DNA of 64,000 bases, from NCBI RefSeq assembly GCF_016093295.1, contig NZ_JAEDAL010000004.1, positions 1 to 64,000 on the forward strand. The letters are read 5' to 3'. Positions 20,698 through 31,030 of the stretch are shown here, one piece after another. The translations under genes were made by a program, and so were the position numbers. Position 1 is the stretch's first letter. Each line of letters opens with the position of its first letter. Below the pieces are notes generated by a model. That model was not told the DNA's origin. It did no database searches and worked only from the letters and a program-made list of their open reading frames with translations. Origin of the DNA: Inhella gelatinilytica (GTDB lineage: Bacteria > Pseudomonadota > Gammaproteobacteria > Burkholderiales > Burkholderiaceae_C).

Positions 20698-21965
20698 TGC
20701 GGCTGGGCATCATTGGCGGCGGCTGGGCGGGACTGGCAGCGGCCGTGCGGGCCCGCCAAGCGGGAGCCACGGTCACACTTTTTGAAATGGCGCCGCAATT
20801 GGGGGGGCGCGCTCGCAGCCTGGGTCCAGAACCCGATGCGCTCGACAGCGGGCACCACATCTTGATTGGCGCCTATCGCGCCACGCTGGCTCTGATGAAA
20901 ACGGTGGGTGTGGACTTGGATCAGGTGATGTGGCGCGCCCCGCTCTCCCTGGTCAATGCGGCGGGCCAAGGCCTGCGCTGGCCAGACCACGGCTGGGCGC
21001 CCAAAGCATTGCTTCAAGCCATTTTGAACAACCCTCTGTGGACACCCCATGACCGCTGGGGGTTCCTGCGGTGGGGGCTGGTTCGCGCTGTGCATGGCCT
21101 GCGCTGCTCGCCGCAGGTCAGTGTTGAACAGCTTTGCGCCGACTTGCCCGCAGCGGTGCGGCGTGATTGGGCCGAACCGCTGTGCATCGCCGCTTTGAAC
21201 ACCCCCATTCAAACGGCCAGTGGGGTCGTTTTTTTGCAGGTGCTCCGCGACGCACTGCTGGGCGGTTCGGGTGCGGCCGACTTGTTGCTACCCAGACGCC
21301 CGCTGTCCGAACTGCTGGCGACGCCCACCGAAAAGTGGCTCCAAACTCAGGGCGTCAAAATTCTTCGCGGGGAACGCATCCACGAGATCGCACCGCACCG
21401 CTCACAGTGGCGGATCCAGGGCGAGTCGTACGACGCGCTCGTATTGGCCGCCAGTGCCACGGAAGCGGCGCGACTGACCCAGGACATCGCACCGGCGTGG
21501 TCCGAAACTGCCCAGGCACTGCCCTTCGAAGCCATTGCAACGGTCTACCTTCAGGCGTCCGGCGTCCGACTCCCCTTCCCCATGGTGGCACTGACCGGAG
21601 GTCCGGCGCAGTTTCTTTTCGATGTCGAAGCCATTGGCGGCCCGACCGGACGTTGGGTGTTGGTTTGCAGCGCCGTGGCCCAAGACTTGCAAATGGGGCG
21701 CGAGGCCCTGGCGCAAGCCGCACTGACCCAGTTACACACGCAAGTTCCGGCTCTGGGGCACGCCACCCTTCAACAAGTGCATGCGGACCGGCGGGCCACT
21801 TTCGCTTGCACCGTGGGACTTCAGCGTCCACCCAGCTTCATTGCCCCCGGACTGTGGGCCGCGGGTGACTATGTCCAAGGCCCCTATCCCGCCACATTGG
21901 AGGGCGCCATCCGCAGTGGCGAAGCCGCCGTGCAGGCCGCGATTGCACAATGCGGGAATGAGTGA
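20697..21965 (+). CDS. hpnE: Hydroxysqualene dehydroxylase HpnE
   Basis: FAD-dependent oxidoreductase that reduces hydroxysqualene to squalene, 422 residues from ATG 20697. The N-terminal dinucleotide-binding motif GIIGGGWAGLAAAV is clear, followed by GGRARSLG typical of the amine oxidase/phytoene desaturase group. Five codons upstream are open but ATG 20697 overlaps the hpnD stop. No squalene-hopene cyclase gene is within the window, so the use of the squalene cannot be told here. The end overlaps the IclR gene by 8 bp. Confidence 0.93.
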   Translation: MRLGIIGGGWAGLAAAVRARQAGATVTLFEMAPQLGGRARSLGPEPDALDSGHHILIGAYRATLALMKTVGVDLDQVMWRAPLSLVNAAGQGLRWPDHGWAPKALLQAILNNPLWTPHDRWGFLRWGLVRAVHGLRCSPQVSVEQLCADLPAAVRRDWAEPLCIAALNTPIQTASGVVFLQVLRDALLGGSGAADLLLPRRPLSELLATPTEKWLQTQGVKILRGERIHEIAPHRSQWRIQGESYDALVLAASATEAARLTQDIAPAWSETAQALPFEAIATVYLQASGVRLPFPMVALTGGPAQFLFDVEAIGGPTGRWVLVCSAVAQDLQMGREALAQAALTQLHTQVPALGHATLQQVHADRRATFACTVGLQRPPSFIAPGLWAAGDYVQGPYPATLEGAIRSGEAAVQAAIAQCGNE

Positions 21966-22728
21966 CACCCCCAGCCCCGCAATTCAAGTTTTGGAGCGCG
22001 CGTTCGCGTTGCTCGATGTGCTGGCTCGCCATCCCGATCCGATTTCGCTCAAAGCCCTGAGTGAAGCCACGGGCTTGCATGCCTCTACAGCCCATCGAAT
22101 CTTGAACGATTTGACCCTGGGCCGGTTTGTCGATCGTCCCGAAGCGGGAAGCTACCGGCTCGGCATGCGACTGCTTGAACTCGGCAATCTGGTCAAGGCT
22201 CGCCTCGACGTGCGCGACGCCGCATTGGACGCCATGCGCGAATTGCACAAGTTGACCCATCAGCCCGTCAATCTCTCTGTGCGCCAGGGCGATGAGATCG
22301 TTTACATCGAGCGCACCTACAGTGAGCGAAGTGGCATGCAAGTGGTGCGAGCCGTCGGGGGCCGGGCACCCCTTCACTTGACATCCGTCGGCAAACTCTT
22401 TTTGGCCTACGACGAATCCCCCCGCGTGCGGGCTTATGCCACGCGAACCGGACTGGCGGGTCACACCCGCAACAGCATCACCGACTTGGCTCGTTTGGAA
22501 CGCGAACTCGCCCAAATCCGTGCTCGGGGCGTGTCGCGCGACGAGGAGGAGCTCGAGTTGGGGGTTCGCTGCATGGCTGCCGGCATTTATGACGACCAGG
22601 GCAAGCTGGTTGCCGGTCTGTCGATATCGGCGCCGTCCGACCGCCTGGAAGAAAGCTGGGAGAGTCGACTGCGCGACACGGCCGCACAGATCTCCACCGC
22701 GTTGGGCTACCGCCCGTCCTTACGCTAA
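21958..22728 (+). CDS. IclR family transcriptional regulator
   Basis: DNA-binding regulator of 256 residues. An N-terminal winged helix (SLKALSEATGLHASTAHRILNDL) is followed by the IclR effector domain with the typical RGxxxxxEExxxGxRC pattern (RGVSRDEEELELGVRC). ATG 21958 lies inside the end of hpnE and starts a family-typical N-terminus; the open frame upstream belongs to no conserved domain. A CACAAT element six bases before the ATG may be a promoter -10, giving it transcription separate from hpnE. Its target is unknown. Confidence 0.9.
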   Translation: MSDTPSPAIQVLERAFALLDVLARHPDPISLKALSEATGLHASTAHRILNDLTLGRFVDRPEAGSYRLGMRLLELGNLVKARLDVRDAALDAMRELHKLTHQPVNLSVRQGDEIVYIERTYSERSGMQVVRAVGGRAPLHLTSVGKLFLAYDESPRVRAYATRTGLAGHTRNSITDLARLERELAQIRARGVSRDEEELELGVRCMAAGIYDDQGKLVAGLSISAPSDRLEESWESRLRDTAAQISTALGYRPSLR

Positions 22729-22742
22729 GCCGCTCTTCGCGG

Positions 22743-23729
22743 TCAACCCGGCTGCTGGGTGGTCACCCAGCGCCGCACCCGTTCGGCATCGCCGATTCGG
22801 CTGTATTTACCCGCCGAATCCAAGAAAACCATGATGAGTTTGCGGCCCGCCATCTCCGCTTGCATCACCAAACAGCGGCCGGCTTCCGCGATGTAGCCGG
22901 TCTTCTGCAGGCCGATGTCCCAGGCGGGGCTCCGAACCAAACCATTGGTGGTACGAAACGCCATGTCGCGACGGCCCACCCGCACTTTGTGCTCAGGTGA
23001 AGTCGAAAGCTCGCGCAGCAGCGGCACTTCCGATGCAACCTCCACCAAACGCGCCAAGTCGCGGGCGCTGCTTTGATTGGAACTCGACAACCCAGTCGGC
23101 TCCACATAGCGCGTGTCCGCCATGCCCAGCAGTGCGGCTTTGGCATTCATTGCAGCAACCGCCGCCGTCAGTCCGCCCGGGTAGTGGCGGCCCAGCGCGT
23201 TGGCCGCCCGGTTTTCACTGGACATCAACGCCAAATGCATCAACTCACCTCGCGTGAGCTGGGTGCCAATGGCCAGTCGGGAGCCCGTGTGCTTTTCCGT
23301 GTCAATGTCATCGGAAGAGATGGTCAGCACCTCATCGAGGTCCTGCTTGGCCTCGGTGACCACCAGCGCGGTCATGAGCTTGGTGATCGAGGCGATGGGC
23401 AAGACCGCGCGATCATTCTTGGCCAGCAGGACTTCCTGCGTTTCCTGATCCACAACCAGGGCCACATTCGATTTCAAACTCAGGGGCCCATCCACCCGAT
23501 GAAGACCTTGCTGAGTGCCCAAGGAGGCCCTGGGAGCCGCGCCACTCTTGGCGGCTGGGGCTTTCTTCTTGACCACGGCCTTTCGAAGGGGTGCCGGCGC
23601 CTTGGTTTTCCGCACCTGGACACGGTCAGCGGGCTTGTCTTTTTGCGCAGCCTGGGCCAGGTGCAAGCCAGAGCCCACATCCCCCACCACCAGCGCCATC
23701 CCCACAGTCAAGCCAGCCAACCAACGCAT
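22743..23729 (-). CDS. pbpG: D-alanyl-D-alanine endopeptidase (PBP7 type)
   Basis: Periplasmic penicillin-binding serine peptidase that cuts peptidoglycan crosslinks. The 328-residue precursor starts at ATG 23729, chosen for its GAGGAG site six bases upstream and for the signal peptide MRWLAGLTVGMALVVG that follows. A Lys/Ala/Pro-rich linker precedes the domain. The three active-site motifs are ASITKLM (SxxK), SSEN (SxN) and LQKTGY (KTG). It is convergent with the IclR gene. Confidence 0.9.
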   Translation of the reverse strand: MRWLAGLTVGMALVVGDVGSGLHLAQAAQKDKPADRVQVRKTKAPAPLRKAVVKKKAPAAKSGAAPRASLGTQQGLHRVDGPLSLKSNVALVVDQETQEVLLAKNDRAVLPIASITKLMTALVVTEAKQDLDEVLTISSDDIDTEKHTGSRLAIGTQLTRGELMHLALMSSENRAANALGRHYPGGLTAAVAAMNAKAALLGMADTRYVEPTGLSSSNQSSARDLARLVEVASEVPLLRELSTSPEHKVRVGRRDMAFRTTNGLVRSPAWDIGLQKTGYIAEAGRCLVMQAEMAGRKLIMVFLDSAGKYSRIGDAERVRRWVTTQQPG

Positions 23730-23826
23730 CCGCCACTCCTCAGAAGAACGCCGAGTGTAGGCCGACGCAACCAAGCGTTCAAGATCAATCACTTAAGGGA
23801 ATCTCTTGAGAGCTTGGCTGAGCCGC

Positions 23827-25368
23827 TCAGCCCTGGGCCGTGACCCGATCCGCCTTGGTCCTGAGTTTGTTCAGCGCGTTCAGATAGGCCTTGGCAGAAG
23901 CCACGATGATGTCAGGGTCCGCCCCCACAGCGTTGACCACCCGCCCCCCCAATTGCAAACGCATGGTCACTTCACCTTGGGACTCGGAACTGCCAACGCT
24001 GATGGCGTTGACACTGAATAGAAGCAACTCCGCGCCGCTTTGCAGTTGCGATTCGATGGCACGCACACAGGCATCCACCGGTCCGTTGCCCGTGCTGCTG
24101 GCGTGGTACTCACTGCCACCCGCTTCAAACACGACCTCGGCTGAGGGCTGTTCCCCCATCTCAGAGGTCTGCTTCAAGGCCAACAACTTGTAGTGATCCG
24201 GTTGGTGATCCGCCTGCTCCTCCATCACCAAGGCCAAAATGTCTTCGTCAAACACCTCGGCCTTGCGGTCCGCGAGTGCTTTGAACCGTTGAAAGGCCTC
24301 GTTGATTTCGGCCTCGCTCTCCAGCTCGATGCCCAAATCGGTCAGGCGCTGCTTGAACGCATTCCGCCCACTCAATTTGCCCAGCACGATGCGATTGGCG
24401 GTCCAGCCAACATCTTCAGCACGCATGATCTCGTAGGTGTCGCGGGCCTTCAGCACGCCATCCTGGTGGATGCCCGAGGCATGGGCGAAGGCATTGGCAC
24501 CCACTACGGCCTTGTTGGGCTGAACCACGAAGCCCGTGGTCTGTGACACCAAGCGGGAGGCGCCCACAATTTGACTGGCATCGATGCCCAAGTCCAGGCC
24601 GAAGTAATCCCGGCGGGTCTTGATGGCCATGACCACCTCTTCCAGGGAGCAATTTCCAGCGCGCTCGCCCAAGCCGTTGATCGTGCACTCAATTTGTCGC
24701 GCGCCCCCAATCTTGACGCCAGCCAAGGAATTGGCAACCGCCATGCCCAGGTCGTTGTGGCAGTGCACACTCCAAATGGCCTTGTCACTGTTGGGGACAC
24801 GGCGGCGCAGATTGGCGATGAACTCCCCGTACAGCTCCGGAATCGCATAGCCCACCGTGTCCGGAATATTGATGGTGCCAGCCCCTTCTGCAATGACCGC
24901 CTCCACCACCTGGCACAAAAAGTCCGGATCGCTGCGGTAGCCGTCTTCGGGCGAAAACTCAACGTCGTCGCAGTGGTTGCGGGCAAAGCGAACCGCCAGC
25001 CGTGCCTGCTCGAGAACCTGTTCGCGCGTCATGCGCAACTTTTTCTCCATGTGCAACTCGCTGGTGGCGATGAAGGTATGGATGCGGCCCGCATTCGCCC
25101 CGCGCAAGGCTTCGGCCGCGCGACTCAAGTCCCGATCGTTGGCCCGCGCCAAAGAGCAAATGCGGCTGTCTTTGATGGCATCCGCAATCGCCTTTACGGC
25201 TTCGAAGTCACCCGGGCTGGCGGCGGCGAATCCAGCCTCAATCACGTCCACCCGAAGCCTCTCCAATTGCCGCGCAATGCGCAGCTTTTCGTCCTTGGTC
25301 ATCGACGCGCCGGGGGACTGCTCGCCATCGCGCAAAGTGGTATCAAAGATGATCAGACGGTCGGCCAT
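23827..25368 (-). CDS. leuA: 2-isopropylmalate synthase
   Basis: First committed enzyme of leucine synthesis; condenses acetyl-CoA with 2-oxoisovalerate. The 513-residue protein has the metal-binding start [15 protein letters not shown], the [13 protein letters not shown] box and the C-terminal leucine-binding regulatory domain ([13 protein letters not shown]). CAGGAG precedes ATG 25368. Upstream lies a leader peptide with clustered Leu codons and a terminator hairpin, so leucine-controlled attenuation is likely. It lies near ilvBNC and pssA on the same strand. Confidence 0.97.
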   Translation of the reverse strand: MADRLIIFDTTLRDGEQSPGASMTKDEKLRIARQLERLRVDVIEAGFAAASPGDFEAVKAIADAIKDSRICSLARANDRDLSRAAEALRGANAGRIHTFIATSELHMEKKLRMTREQVLEQARLAVRFARNHCDDVEFSPEDGYRSDPDFLCQVVEAVIAEGAGTINIPDTVGYAIPELYGEFIANLRRRVPNSDKAIWSVHCHNDLGMAVANSLAGVKIGGARQIECTINGLGERAGNCSLEEVVMAIKTRRDYFGLDLGIDASQIVGASRLVSQTTGFVVQPNKAVVGANAFAHASGIHQDGVLKARDTYEIMRAEDVGWTANRIVLGKLSGRNAFKQRLTDLGIELESEAEINEAFQRFKALADRKAEVFDEDILALVMEEQADHQPDHYKLLALKQTSEMGEQPSAEVVFEAGGSEYHASSTGNGPVDACVRAIESQLQSGAELLLFSVNAISVGSSESQGEVTMRLQLGGRVVNAVGADPDIIVASAKAYLNALNKLRTKADRVTAQG

Positions 25369-25383
25369 GAGGGGCTCCTGAGT

Positions 25384-25426
25384 CGAAAAACAAAACGGCC
25401 CGCGCAGTTCAAACTGGGCGGGCCGT
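25384..25426 (-). terminator. Attenuator terminator in the leuA leader
   Basis: ACGGCCCGC (25395-25403) pairs with GCGGGCCGT (25418-25426). On the minus strand the stem runs into TTTTGTTTTTCG, directly before the leuA ribosome site. With the leader peptide 30 bases upstream it forms a classic amino-acid attenuator. Confidence 0.8.
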
Positions 25427-25455
25427 CGGAAGGGGTCAGCACAAGGCTGGACGCG

Positions 25456-25509
25456 TCAACGCACCCGGTGAACCTCCGGTAGTAGGGCGAGCGGGCGAAT
25501 TGACAACAT
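25456..25509 (-). CDS. leuL: leuA leader peptide (attenuation)
   Basis: A 17-codon frame reading MLSIRPLALLPEVHRVR. Five of 17 residues are Leu, encoded TTG, CTC, CTA and CTA in the first ten codons plus none later except as listed; the two adjacent CTA codons are rare in a genome this GC-rich. It ends 30 bases before the terminator hairpin. A TACATT element six bases before its ATG may be the promoter -10, which would make the leader almost leaderless. Ribosome stalling at the Leu codons when leucine is short would prevent the terminator from forming. (By direct count there are four Leu codons: TTG, CTC, CTA, CTA.). Confidence 0.72.
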   Translation of the reverse strand: MLSIRPLALLPEVHRVR

Positions 25510-25546
25510 GAACTGAATGTAGCAGCGTGGCGGGCGCCATGTTTCG

Positions 25547-26380
25547 TCAACCGTGCAGCCCGGCTTCGTCGGGCTCGTCGGTCGACGTCGCAATCAGGCT
25601 GGCGTGCCGGCCCTTCCACTTGCGGCGTGCGTATTCCCCGTACCCCGACACGCTGTAACAGCAGAACAGCGCGAAGAGCGCGATCGGCGGATGACTGGAC
25701 ACCAGGGCAATCAGCAACACCAGCGCCACCAAGAGTGCAAACGGCACGGAGCGCTTCAGACTGAAGTCCTTGAAACTGAAAAACGGCGCGTTGGTCACCA
25801 TGGTGAGGCCGGCATACAGGGTGATGACCACCATCACCCAACTCAGCCAAGGATGACTCTGCGTGGACCATCCGGCATCCACGGCCAACCACAGCGACCC
25901 CGCCACCAGGGCGGCTGCGGCGGGGCTGGGCAGCCCCTGAAACCAGCGCTTGTCGATCACCCCGGTGTTGACGTTAAAGCGCGCCAAGCGCAGCGCGGCA
26001 CAGGCGCAATAAACGAAGGCGGCGATCCAGCCGATTTTGCCCAGGTCTTTGAGGGCCCATTCGTAGGCCACCAAAGCCGGTGCCGCACCGAAGCTGACCA
26101 TATCGGACAGACTGTCCATCTGCTCGCCAAACGCAGACTGCGTCCCCGTCATCCGAGCTACGCGCCCATCCAGGCTGTCCAGGACCATGGCGCAAAAAAT
26201 ACCGATGGCGGCGTTCTCGAAACGGCCATTCATGGCCATCACGATGGCGTAAAAGCCCCCAAAGAGCGCCGCCAGAGTGAAGAGGTTGGGCAAAACATAA
26301 AGCCCCTTGCGCGGCTTGCGCACAGGGGCTTCAGGGAGTTCAGGCTCGGAATCTTGGAAGTCAGAAGGGGCTTCGTTCAT
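25547..26380 (-). CDS. pssA: CDP-diacylglycerol-serine O-phosphatidyltransferase
   Basis: Integral membrane enzyme that makes phosphatidylserine, precursor of phosphatidylethanolamine. The 277-residue protein carries the CDP-alcohol transferase motif, seen as DSLDGRVARM, FGEQMDSLSD, and several hydrophobic helices. ATG 26380 is chosen since homologues begin shortly before RKGLYVLPNLFT; 33 more codons upstream are open. It follows ilvC by 56 bp on the same strand. Confidence 0.92.
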   Translation of the reverse strand: MNEAPSDFQDSEPELPEAPVRKPRKGLYVLPNLFTLAALFGGFYAIVMAMNGRFENAAIGIFCAMVLDSLDGRVARMTGTQSAFGEQMDSLSDMVSFGAAPALVAYEWALKDLGKIGWIAAFVYCACAALRLARFNVNTGVIDKRWFQGLPSPAAAALVAGSLWLAVDAGWSTQSHPWLSWVMVVITLYAGLTMVTNAPFFSFKDFSLKRSVPFALLVALVLLIALVSSHPPIALFALFCCYSVSGYGEYARRKWKGRHASLIATSTDEPDEAGLHG

Positions 26381-26436
26381 TCGAGCATTATCTGAGGCAA
26401 CCACCCGAGCTGGTACTGGCAGTTGCCTGAGGGAAC

Positions 26437-27483
<1,047 letters not shown>

Positions 27484-27975
27484 TTACACGCGCAGCACGC
27501 GGTCACCGCGGCCGATGCCGCTAGCGCCCGTGCGCACGGTTTCCAGAATGGCGGTGCGGTCCACCGCCTCCAAAAAGGCGTCGAGCTTGGGGGCATCCCC
27601 GGTGAGCTCAATGGTGTAGGTCTTCTCGGTCACGTCCACGATCCGGCCGCGGAAGATGTCCGTGGTGCGTTTGAGCTCTTCACGCTCTTTTCCCACGGCA
27701 CGGAGCTTGACCAACATCAGCTCCCGCTCAATGAACTGGGCCTCGGTCAAATCCACCACTTTCACCACCTCGATCAGTCGGTTCAAGTGCTTGGTGATCT
27801 GCTCGAGTACGTCGTCCGAGCCGGTGGTGGTAATCGTCATCCGTGACAGGGACGGGTCTTCGGTGGGCGCCACCGAGAGGGATTCGATGTTGTAGCCCCG
27901 CGCTGAAAACAACGCGACCACGCGCGAAAGCGCACCCGGCTCGTTTTCGAGGAGAACTGCAATGATGTGTCGCAT
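27484..27975 (-). CDS. ilvN: Acetolactate synthase, regulatory subunit
   Basis: Small subunit that confers valine feedback on acetolactate synthase. The 163-residue protein has the N-terminal ACT domain (LLENEPGALSRVVALFSARG) and the usual C-terminal domain. It follows the catalytic subunit by 10 bp. It could equally be named ilvH. Confidence 0.96.
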   Translation of the reverse strand: MRHIIAVLLENEPGALSRVVALFSARGYNIESLSVAPTEDPSLSRMTITTTGSDDVLEQITKHLNRLIEVVKVVDLTEAQFIERELMLVKLRAVGKEREELKRTTDIFRGRIVDVTEKTYTIELTGDAPKLDAFLEAVDRTAILETVRTGASGIGRGDRVLRV

Positions 27976-27985
27976 GGCGTCCTCC

Positions 27986-29767
27986 TTACAGTTCTTCCGA
28001 GCCCAAGAGCATTTCAGTAATGCCCTTGCCAGCCTGCACCATGGGCCAAACGTTTTCGCCGGGGTCGGTTCGGATGTCCAAGAACACCGTGCGATCCTTC
28101 AATCGAATCGCTTCCTTGAGTGCGGCTTCCACCTCGCTGGGGTGATCCACCCGAATGCCCACGTGTCCATAGGCTTCCGCCAGCTTGACGAAGTCCGGTA
28201 GGGCATCCATGTAGCTGTGGCTGTAGCGCCCGCCATAGCTCAGTTGCTGCCACTGGCGCACCATGCCCAGGTAACGGTTGTTCAGGGCTACGATCTTGAC
28301 CGGCGTGTTGTACTGCTGGCAGGTCGAAAGCTCCTGAATGCACATTTGGATCGAGCCCTCTCCCGTGATGCAGAACACGTCGGAGTCGGGCTTGGCCAGC
28401 TTGATGCCCATGGCGTAAGGCAATCCAACACCCATGGTGCCCAGACCTCCGCTGTTGATCCAGCGCCGAGGTTCGTCAAATTTGTAGAACTGGGCCGCCC
28501 ACATTTGGTGCTGCCCCACGTCCGAGGTAATGTAGGTATCGCGTCCTTGGGTGAGTTCCCACAGCTTTTCAACGACCGCTTGCGGCTTGATCAGGCTGTC
28601 GCTGGACTTATAGGAGAGGCAGTCTTTGCTCCGCCACTCTTTGATTTGCCGCCACCAGGCGTTGAGCTGGTCGGCATCAGGTCGTTCGCGCGCGTCTCTG
28701 ATCTGGCTGATCAACTCCTGGAGCACCTCTTTCACATCCCCGACGATGGGGATATCCACCTTCACTCGCTTCGAGATGGACGAGGGGTCGATGTCCACAT
28801 GGATGATCTTGCGCTGGACTTGGGCGAAGTGTTTGGGGTTGCCGATCACGCGGTCGTCAAAGCGCGCGCCGACGGCCAGCAACACATCGCAGTGCTGCAT
28901 GGTCATGTTGGCCTCGAAGGTCCCGTGCATCCCGAGCATGCCCAGAAATCGCGGATCGGTGCCAGGCATGGCCCCGAGACCCATCAGGGTGTTGGTCGTC
29001 GGGAACCCGAGCAAATCGACCAACTCGCGCAGTTCGGCGGTCGCCTCGCCCAGGATGACGCCGCCCCCCGTGTAGATATAGGGGCGCTGCGCCGACAGCA
29101 GGAGTTGAACCGCTTTACGGATCTGCCCCGGGTGCCCTTTCTTTACCGGCTGATAGCTGCGCATGTGCAACTCCGCCGGATACTCGAAAACAGCCTTGTC
29201 GATCGAAACATCTTTAGGGATGTCGACCACGACCGGCCCGGGACGTCCCGTGCGGGCGACATGAAACGCCTTCTTCAGCGTCAAGGCCAAGTCCTTGACA
29301 TCCTTGACCAAGAAGTTGTGTTTCACCACCGGTCGGGTGATGCCCACCGTGTCGCACTCTTGAAAGGCATCTTGACCGATGGCCGACGTCGGGACCTGCC
29401 CCGTCACAATGACCATCGGGATGGAATCCATGTAGGCCGTCGCAATGCCGGTAATGGCATTGGTGACCCCCGGGCCCGAGGTCACCAAGGCAACGCCCAC
29501 CTCGCCCGTGGCGCGTGCATAGCCATCGGCGGCATGAATCGCCGCCTGTTCGTGCCGGACCAGCACATGCTGAATGGATTGCTGCTTGTAGAGCGCGTCG
29601 TAGATGTAGAGCACGGCACCGCCGGGATAGCCCCACAAATACTTGACGCCTTCGAGTTCCAAGGCGCGCACCAAAATGTCGGCGCCGATTAACTCTTCCT
29701 GCTGGGGGATTGGGCTCGCGCCCGCCGCGCCCTGACGCGACTTGGGGTCCATATCGGACATCGTCAT
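27986..29767 (-). CDS. ilvB: Acetolactate synthase, catalytic subunit
   Basis: Thiamine diphosphate enzyme making acetolactate and acetohydroxybutyrate, 593 residues. The N-terminal domain has the catalytic Glu segment (VRHEQAAIHAADGYAR), and the C-terminal TPP domain has ITGEGSIQM with Glu in place of the usual Asp of GDG, followed by the NN pair (VALNNRYLGM). CAGGAG precedes ATG 29767. A 12-codon frame with a strong ribosome site overlaps the start. The name ilvI would serve equally. Confidence 0.95.
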   Translation of the reverse strand: MTMSDMDPKSRQGAAGASPIPQQEELIGADILVRALELEGVKYLWGYPGGAVLYIYDALYKQQSIQHVLVRHEQAAIHAADGYARATGEVGVALVTSGPGVTNAITGIATAYMDSIPMVIVTGQVPTSAIGQDAFQECDTVGITRPVVKHNFLVKDVKDLALTLKKAFHVARTGRPGPVVVDIPKDVSIDKAVFEYPAELHMRSYQPVKKGHPGQIRKAVQLLLSAQRPYIYTGGGVILGEATAELRELVDLLGFPTTNTLMGLGAMPGTDPRFLGMLGMHGTFEANMTMQHCDVLLAVGARFDDRVIGNPKHFAQVQRKIIHVDIDPSSISKRVKVDIPIVGDVKEVLQELISQIRDARERPDADQLNAWWRQIKEWRSKDCLSYKSSDSLIKPQAVVEKLWELTQGRDTYITSDVGQHQMWAAQFYKFDEPRRWINSGGLGTMGVGLPYAMGIKLAKPDSDVFCITGEGSIQMCIQELSTCQQYNTPVKIVALNNRYLGMVRQWQQLSYGGRYSHSYMDALPDFVKLAEAYGHVGIRVDHPSEVEAALKEAIRLKDRTVFLDIRTDPGENVWPMVQAGKGITEMLLGSEEL

Positions 29768-29802
29768 TTCAAACTCCTGGGTTTTCCGGCAAGAAAACGC
29801 AT
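29764..29802 (-). CDS. Short upstream frame overlapping the ilvB start
   Basis: ATG 29802 is preceded by a strong GGAGGAGG site and opens a 12-codon frame, MRFLAGKPRSLK. Its TGA overlaps the ilvB ATG (ATGA). It could couple ilvB translation to ribosome arrival. It has only two Leu codons and no hairpin between, so it is not a classical attenuator leader. Whether it is translated is unknown. Confidence 0.35.
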   Translation of the reverse strand: MRFLAGKPRSLK

Positions 29803-29984
29803 CGGTCCCCCCTCCTCCAATCCTTTTGAGATGGGCTCGGGCTCGCTTGGCAACTCAGCGCAAGGGCTGGGCAGTTGGGTGATTATGGCCTCGTCAATTC
29901 AGAAGGCAAGCGAGTGTTTCTTCGTCAGCAACGAAGCCTGTAGTCGTCCGATAATCCGCCACCTTTTTTCTTCCTCGTCCCGTT

Positions 29985-30551
29985 TTGGCCAACGACACCG
30001 AACTGGATGCCTTCCTCCGCTCCGTCGAGCGCAGGGCATTCAAGCGCACCGCTTACATGGTCCGCGATGACGAAGCGGCCCTGGACATCGTTCAGGACGC
30101 CATGATTCGGTTGGCCGAGCATTACGCGCACCGGCCCGCCGAGGAATTGCCGCTGCTCTTTCAGCGCATCCTCTCAAATGCCACCATGGACTGGTTTCGG
30201 CGACAAAAGGTCCGAAATGCAGTTCTCGTCAACTTGTCGGACTTCGAGGGCGATGACCCCGATGATGGGTTTGACTTACTGGAAGCCCTGGATGGGGGCT
30301 CCGGCGCTCTAGGGGCCCTGAGCGCCGCCGATGAGGTTGAACGAGCCCAAATCGTGGCGGCCATCGAAGAAGAGGTACAAAAGCTCCCGGCGCGTCAACG
30401 CGAAGCCTTCATGCTGCGTTACTGGGAAGAATTTGACTTGGCAGAAACCGCTAGCATCATGGGCTGCTCGGAAGGCAGCATCAAAACGCACTGCTTCCGG
30501 GCAGTGAATGCGCTGGCCAAAGCATTGACCGCACGGGGGATCCAACGATGA
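29985..30551 (+). CDS. RNA polymerase sigma factor, ECF type
   Basis: A 188-residue sigma-70 family protein. Region 2 is seen at AALDIVQDAMIRLAEHY and FQRILSNATMDWFRRQK, region 4 at LPARQREAFMLRYWEEF followed by the helix-turn-helix ETASIMGCSEGSIKTHCFRA. The frame begins with TTG 29985; the next ATG would remove part of region 2. GATAATCC at 29950-29957 may be its -10. It heads an operon with DUF3619, DUF3106 and RDD genes, each overlapping the next. No dedicated anti-sigma factor is recognised, though the DUF3619 membrane protein could serve as one. Confidence 0.88.
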   Translation: MANDTELDAFLRSVERRAFKRTAYMVRDDEAALDIVQDAMIRLAEHYAHRPAEELPLLFQRILSNATMDWFRRQKVRNAVLVNLSDFEGDDPDDGFDLLEALDGGSGALGALSAADEVERAQIVAAIEEEVQKLPARQREAFMLRYWEEFDLAETASIMGCSEGSIKTHCFRAVNALAKALTARGIQR

Positions 30552-31030
30552 GCAGCTTGCCTTCAAACCAGCGCAGCCCAGCGACGGTTGACGCCGTGGG
30601 CCGTCAGTTGGCGTACCCGTTGGCCCGGTCGGGCGAGCAGGTGGCCCCGGAAGTCCAAGCGCGCTTGAGTTCAGCTCGCGCGCGTGCTGTGGCGCGCGCC
30701 CAAGAAGTGCGTCAGACACAGGAGGCCATTGCCTCGATCGGCGGCGGGCAAGCAGCACTTTCAGGTGGCCCCGCTGGACGCGGCAAGCGCTGGGGCGTTG
30801 CACTGCTGCCCTTCCTGCTCGTGACGCTGGGCTTGGTGGCGCTGGTGCAGGCTCAATGGGTCCAAGAGGCGCTGGGATTGGGGGATGTGGACACGGCGTT
30901 GCTTAAAGACGCCCTGCCGCCCAATGCTTATGGCGATCCGGGGTTCAACGAATACCTGGATGAAGAAGACCCCAAGGGGCGCTCGTCGGAAAGCCATCCC
31001 GAGGCCGAGCAGAAGGACGAAGGCGCATGA
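30548..31030 (+). CDS. DUF3619 family membrane protein
   Basis: A 160-residue protein with a cytoplasmic N-terminal half, one membrane helix (WGVALLPFLLVTLGLVALV) and a short acidic periplasmic tail. Start overlaps the sigma gene (ATGA). The one-helix layout directly after a sigma factor resembles anti-sigma factors, but that is inference from context. Overlaps the next gene by 4 bp. Confidence 0.82.
   Translation: MSSLPSNQRSPATVDAVGRQLAYPLARSGEQVAPEVQARLSSARARAVARAQEVRQTQEAIASIGGGQAALSGGPAGRGKRWGVALLPFLLVTLGLVALVQAQWVQEALGLGDVDTALLKDALPPNAYGDPGFNEYLDEEDPKGRSSESHPEAEQKDEGA

Noticed and set aside
29768-29984. Attenuator before ilvB
   Set aside because: No stable hairpin with a T-run was found in this gap and the short frame lacks clustered branched-chain codons.
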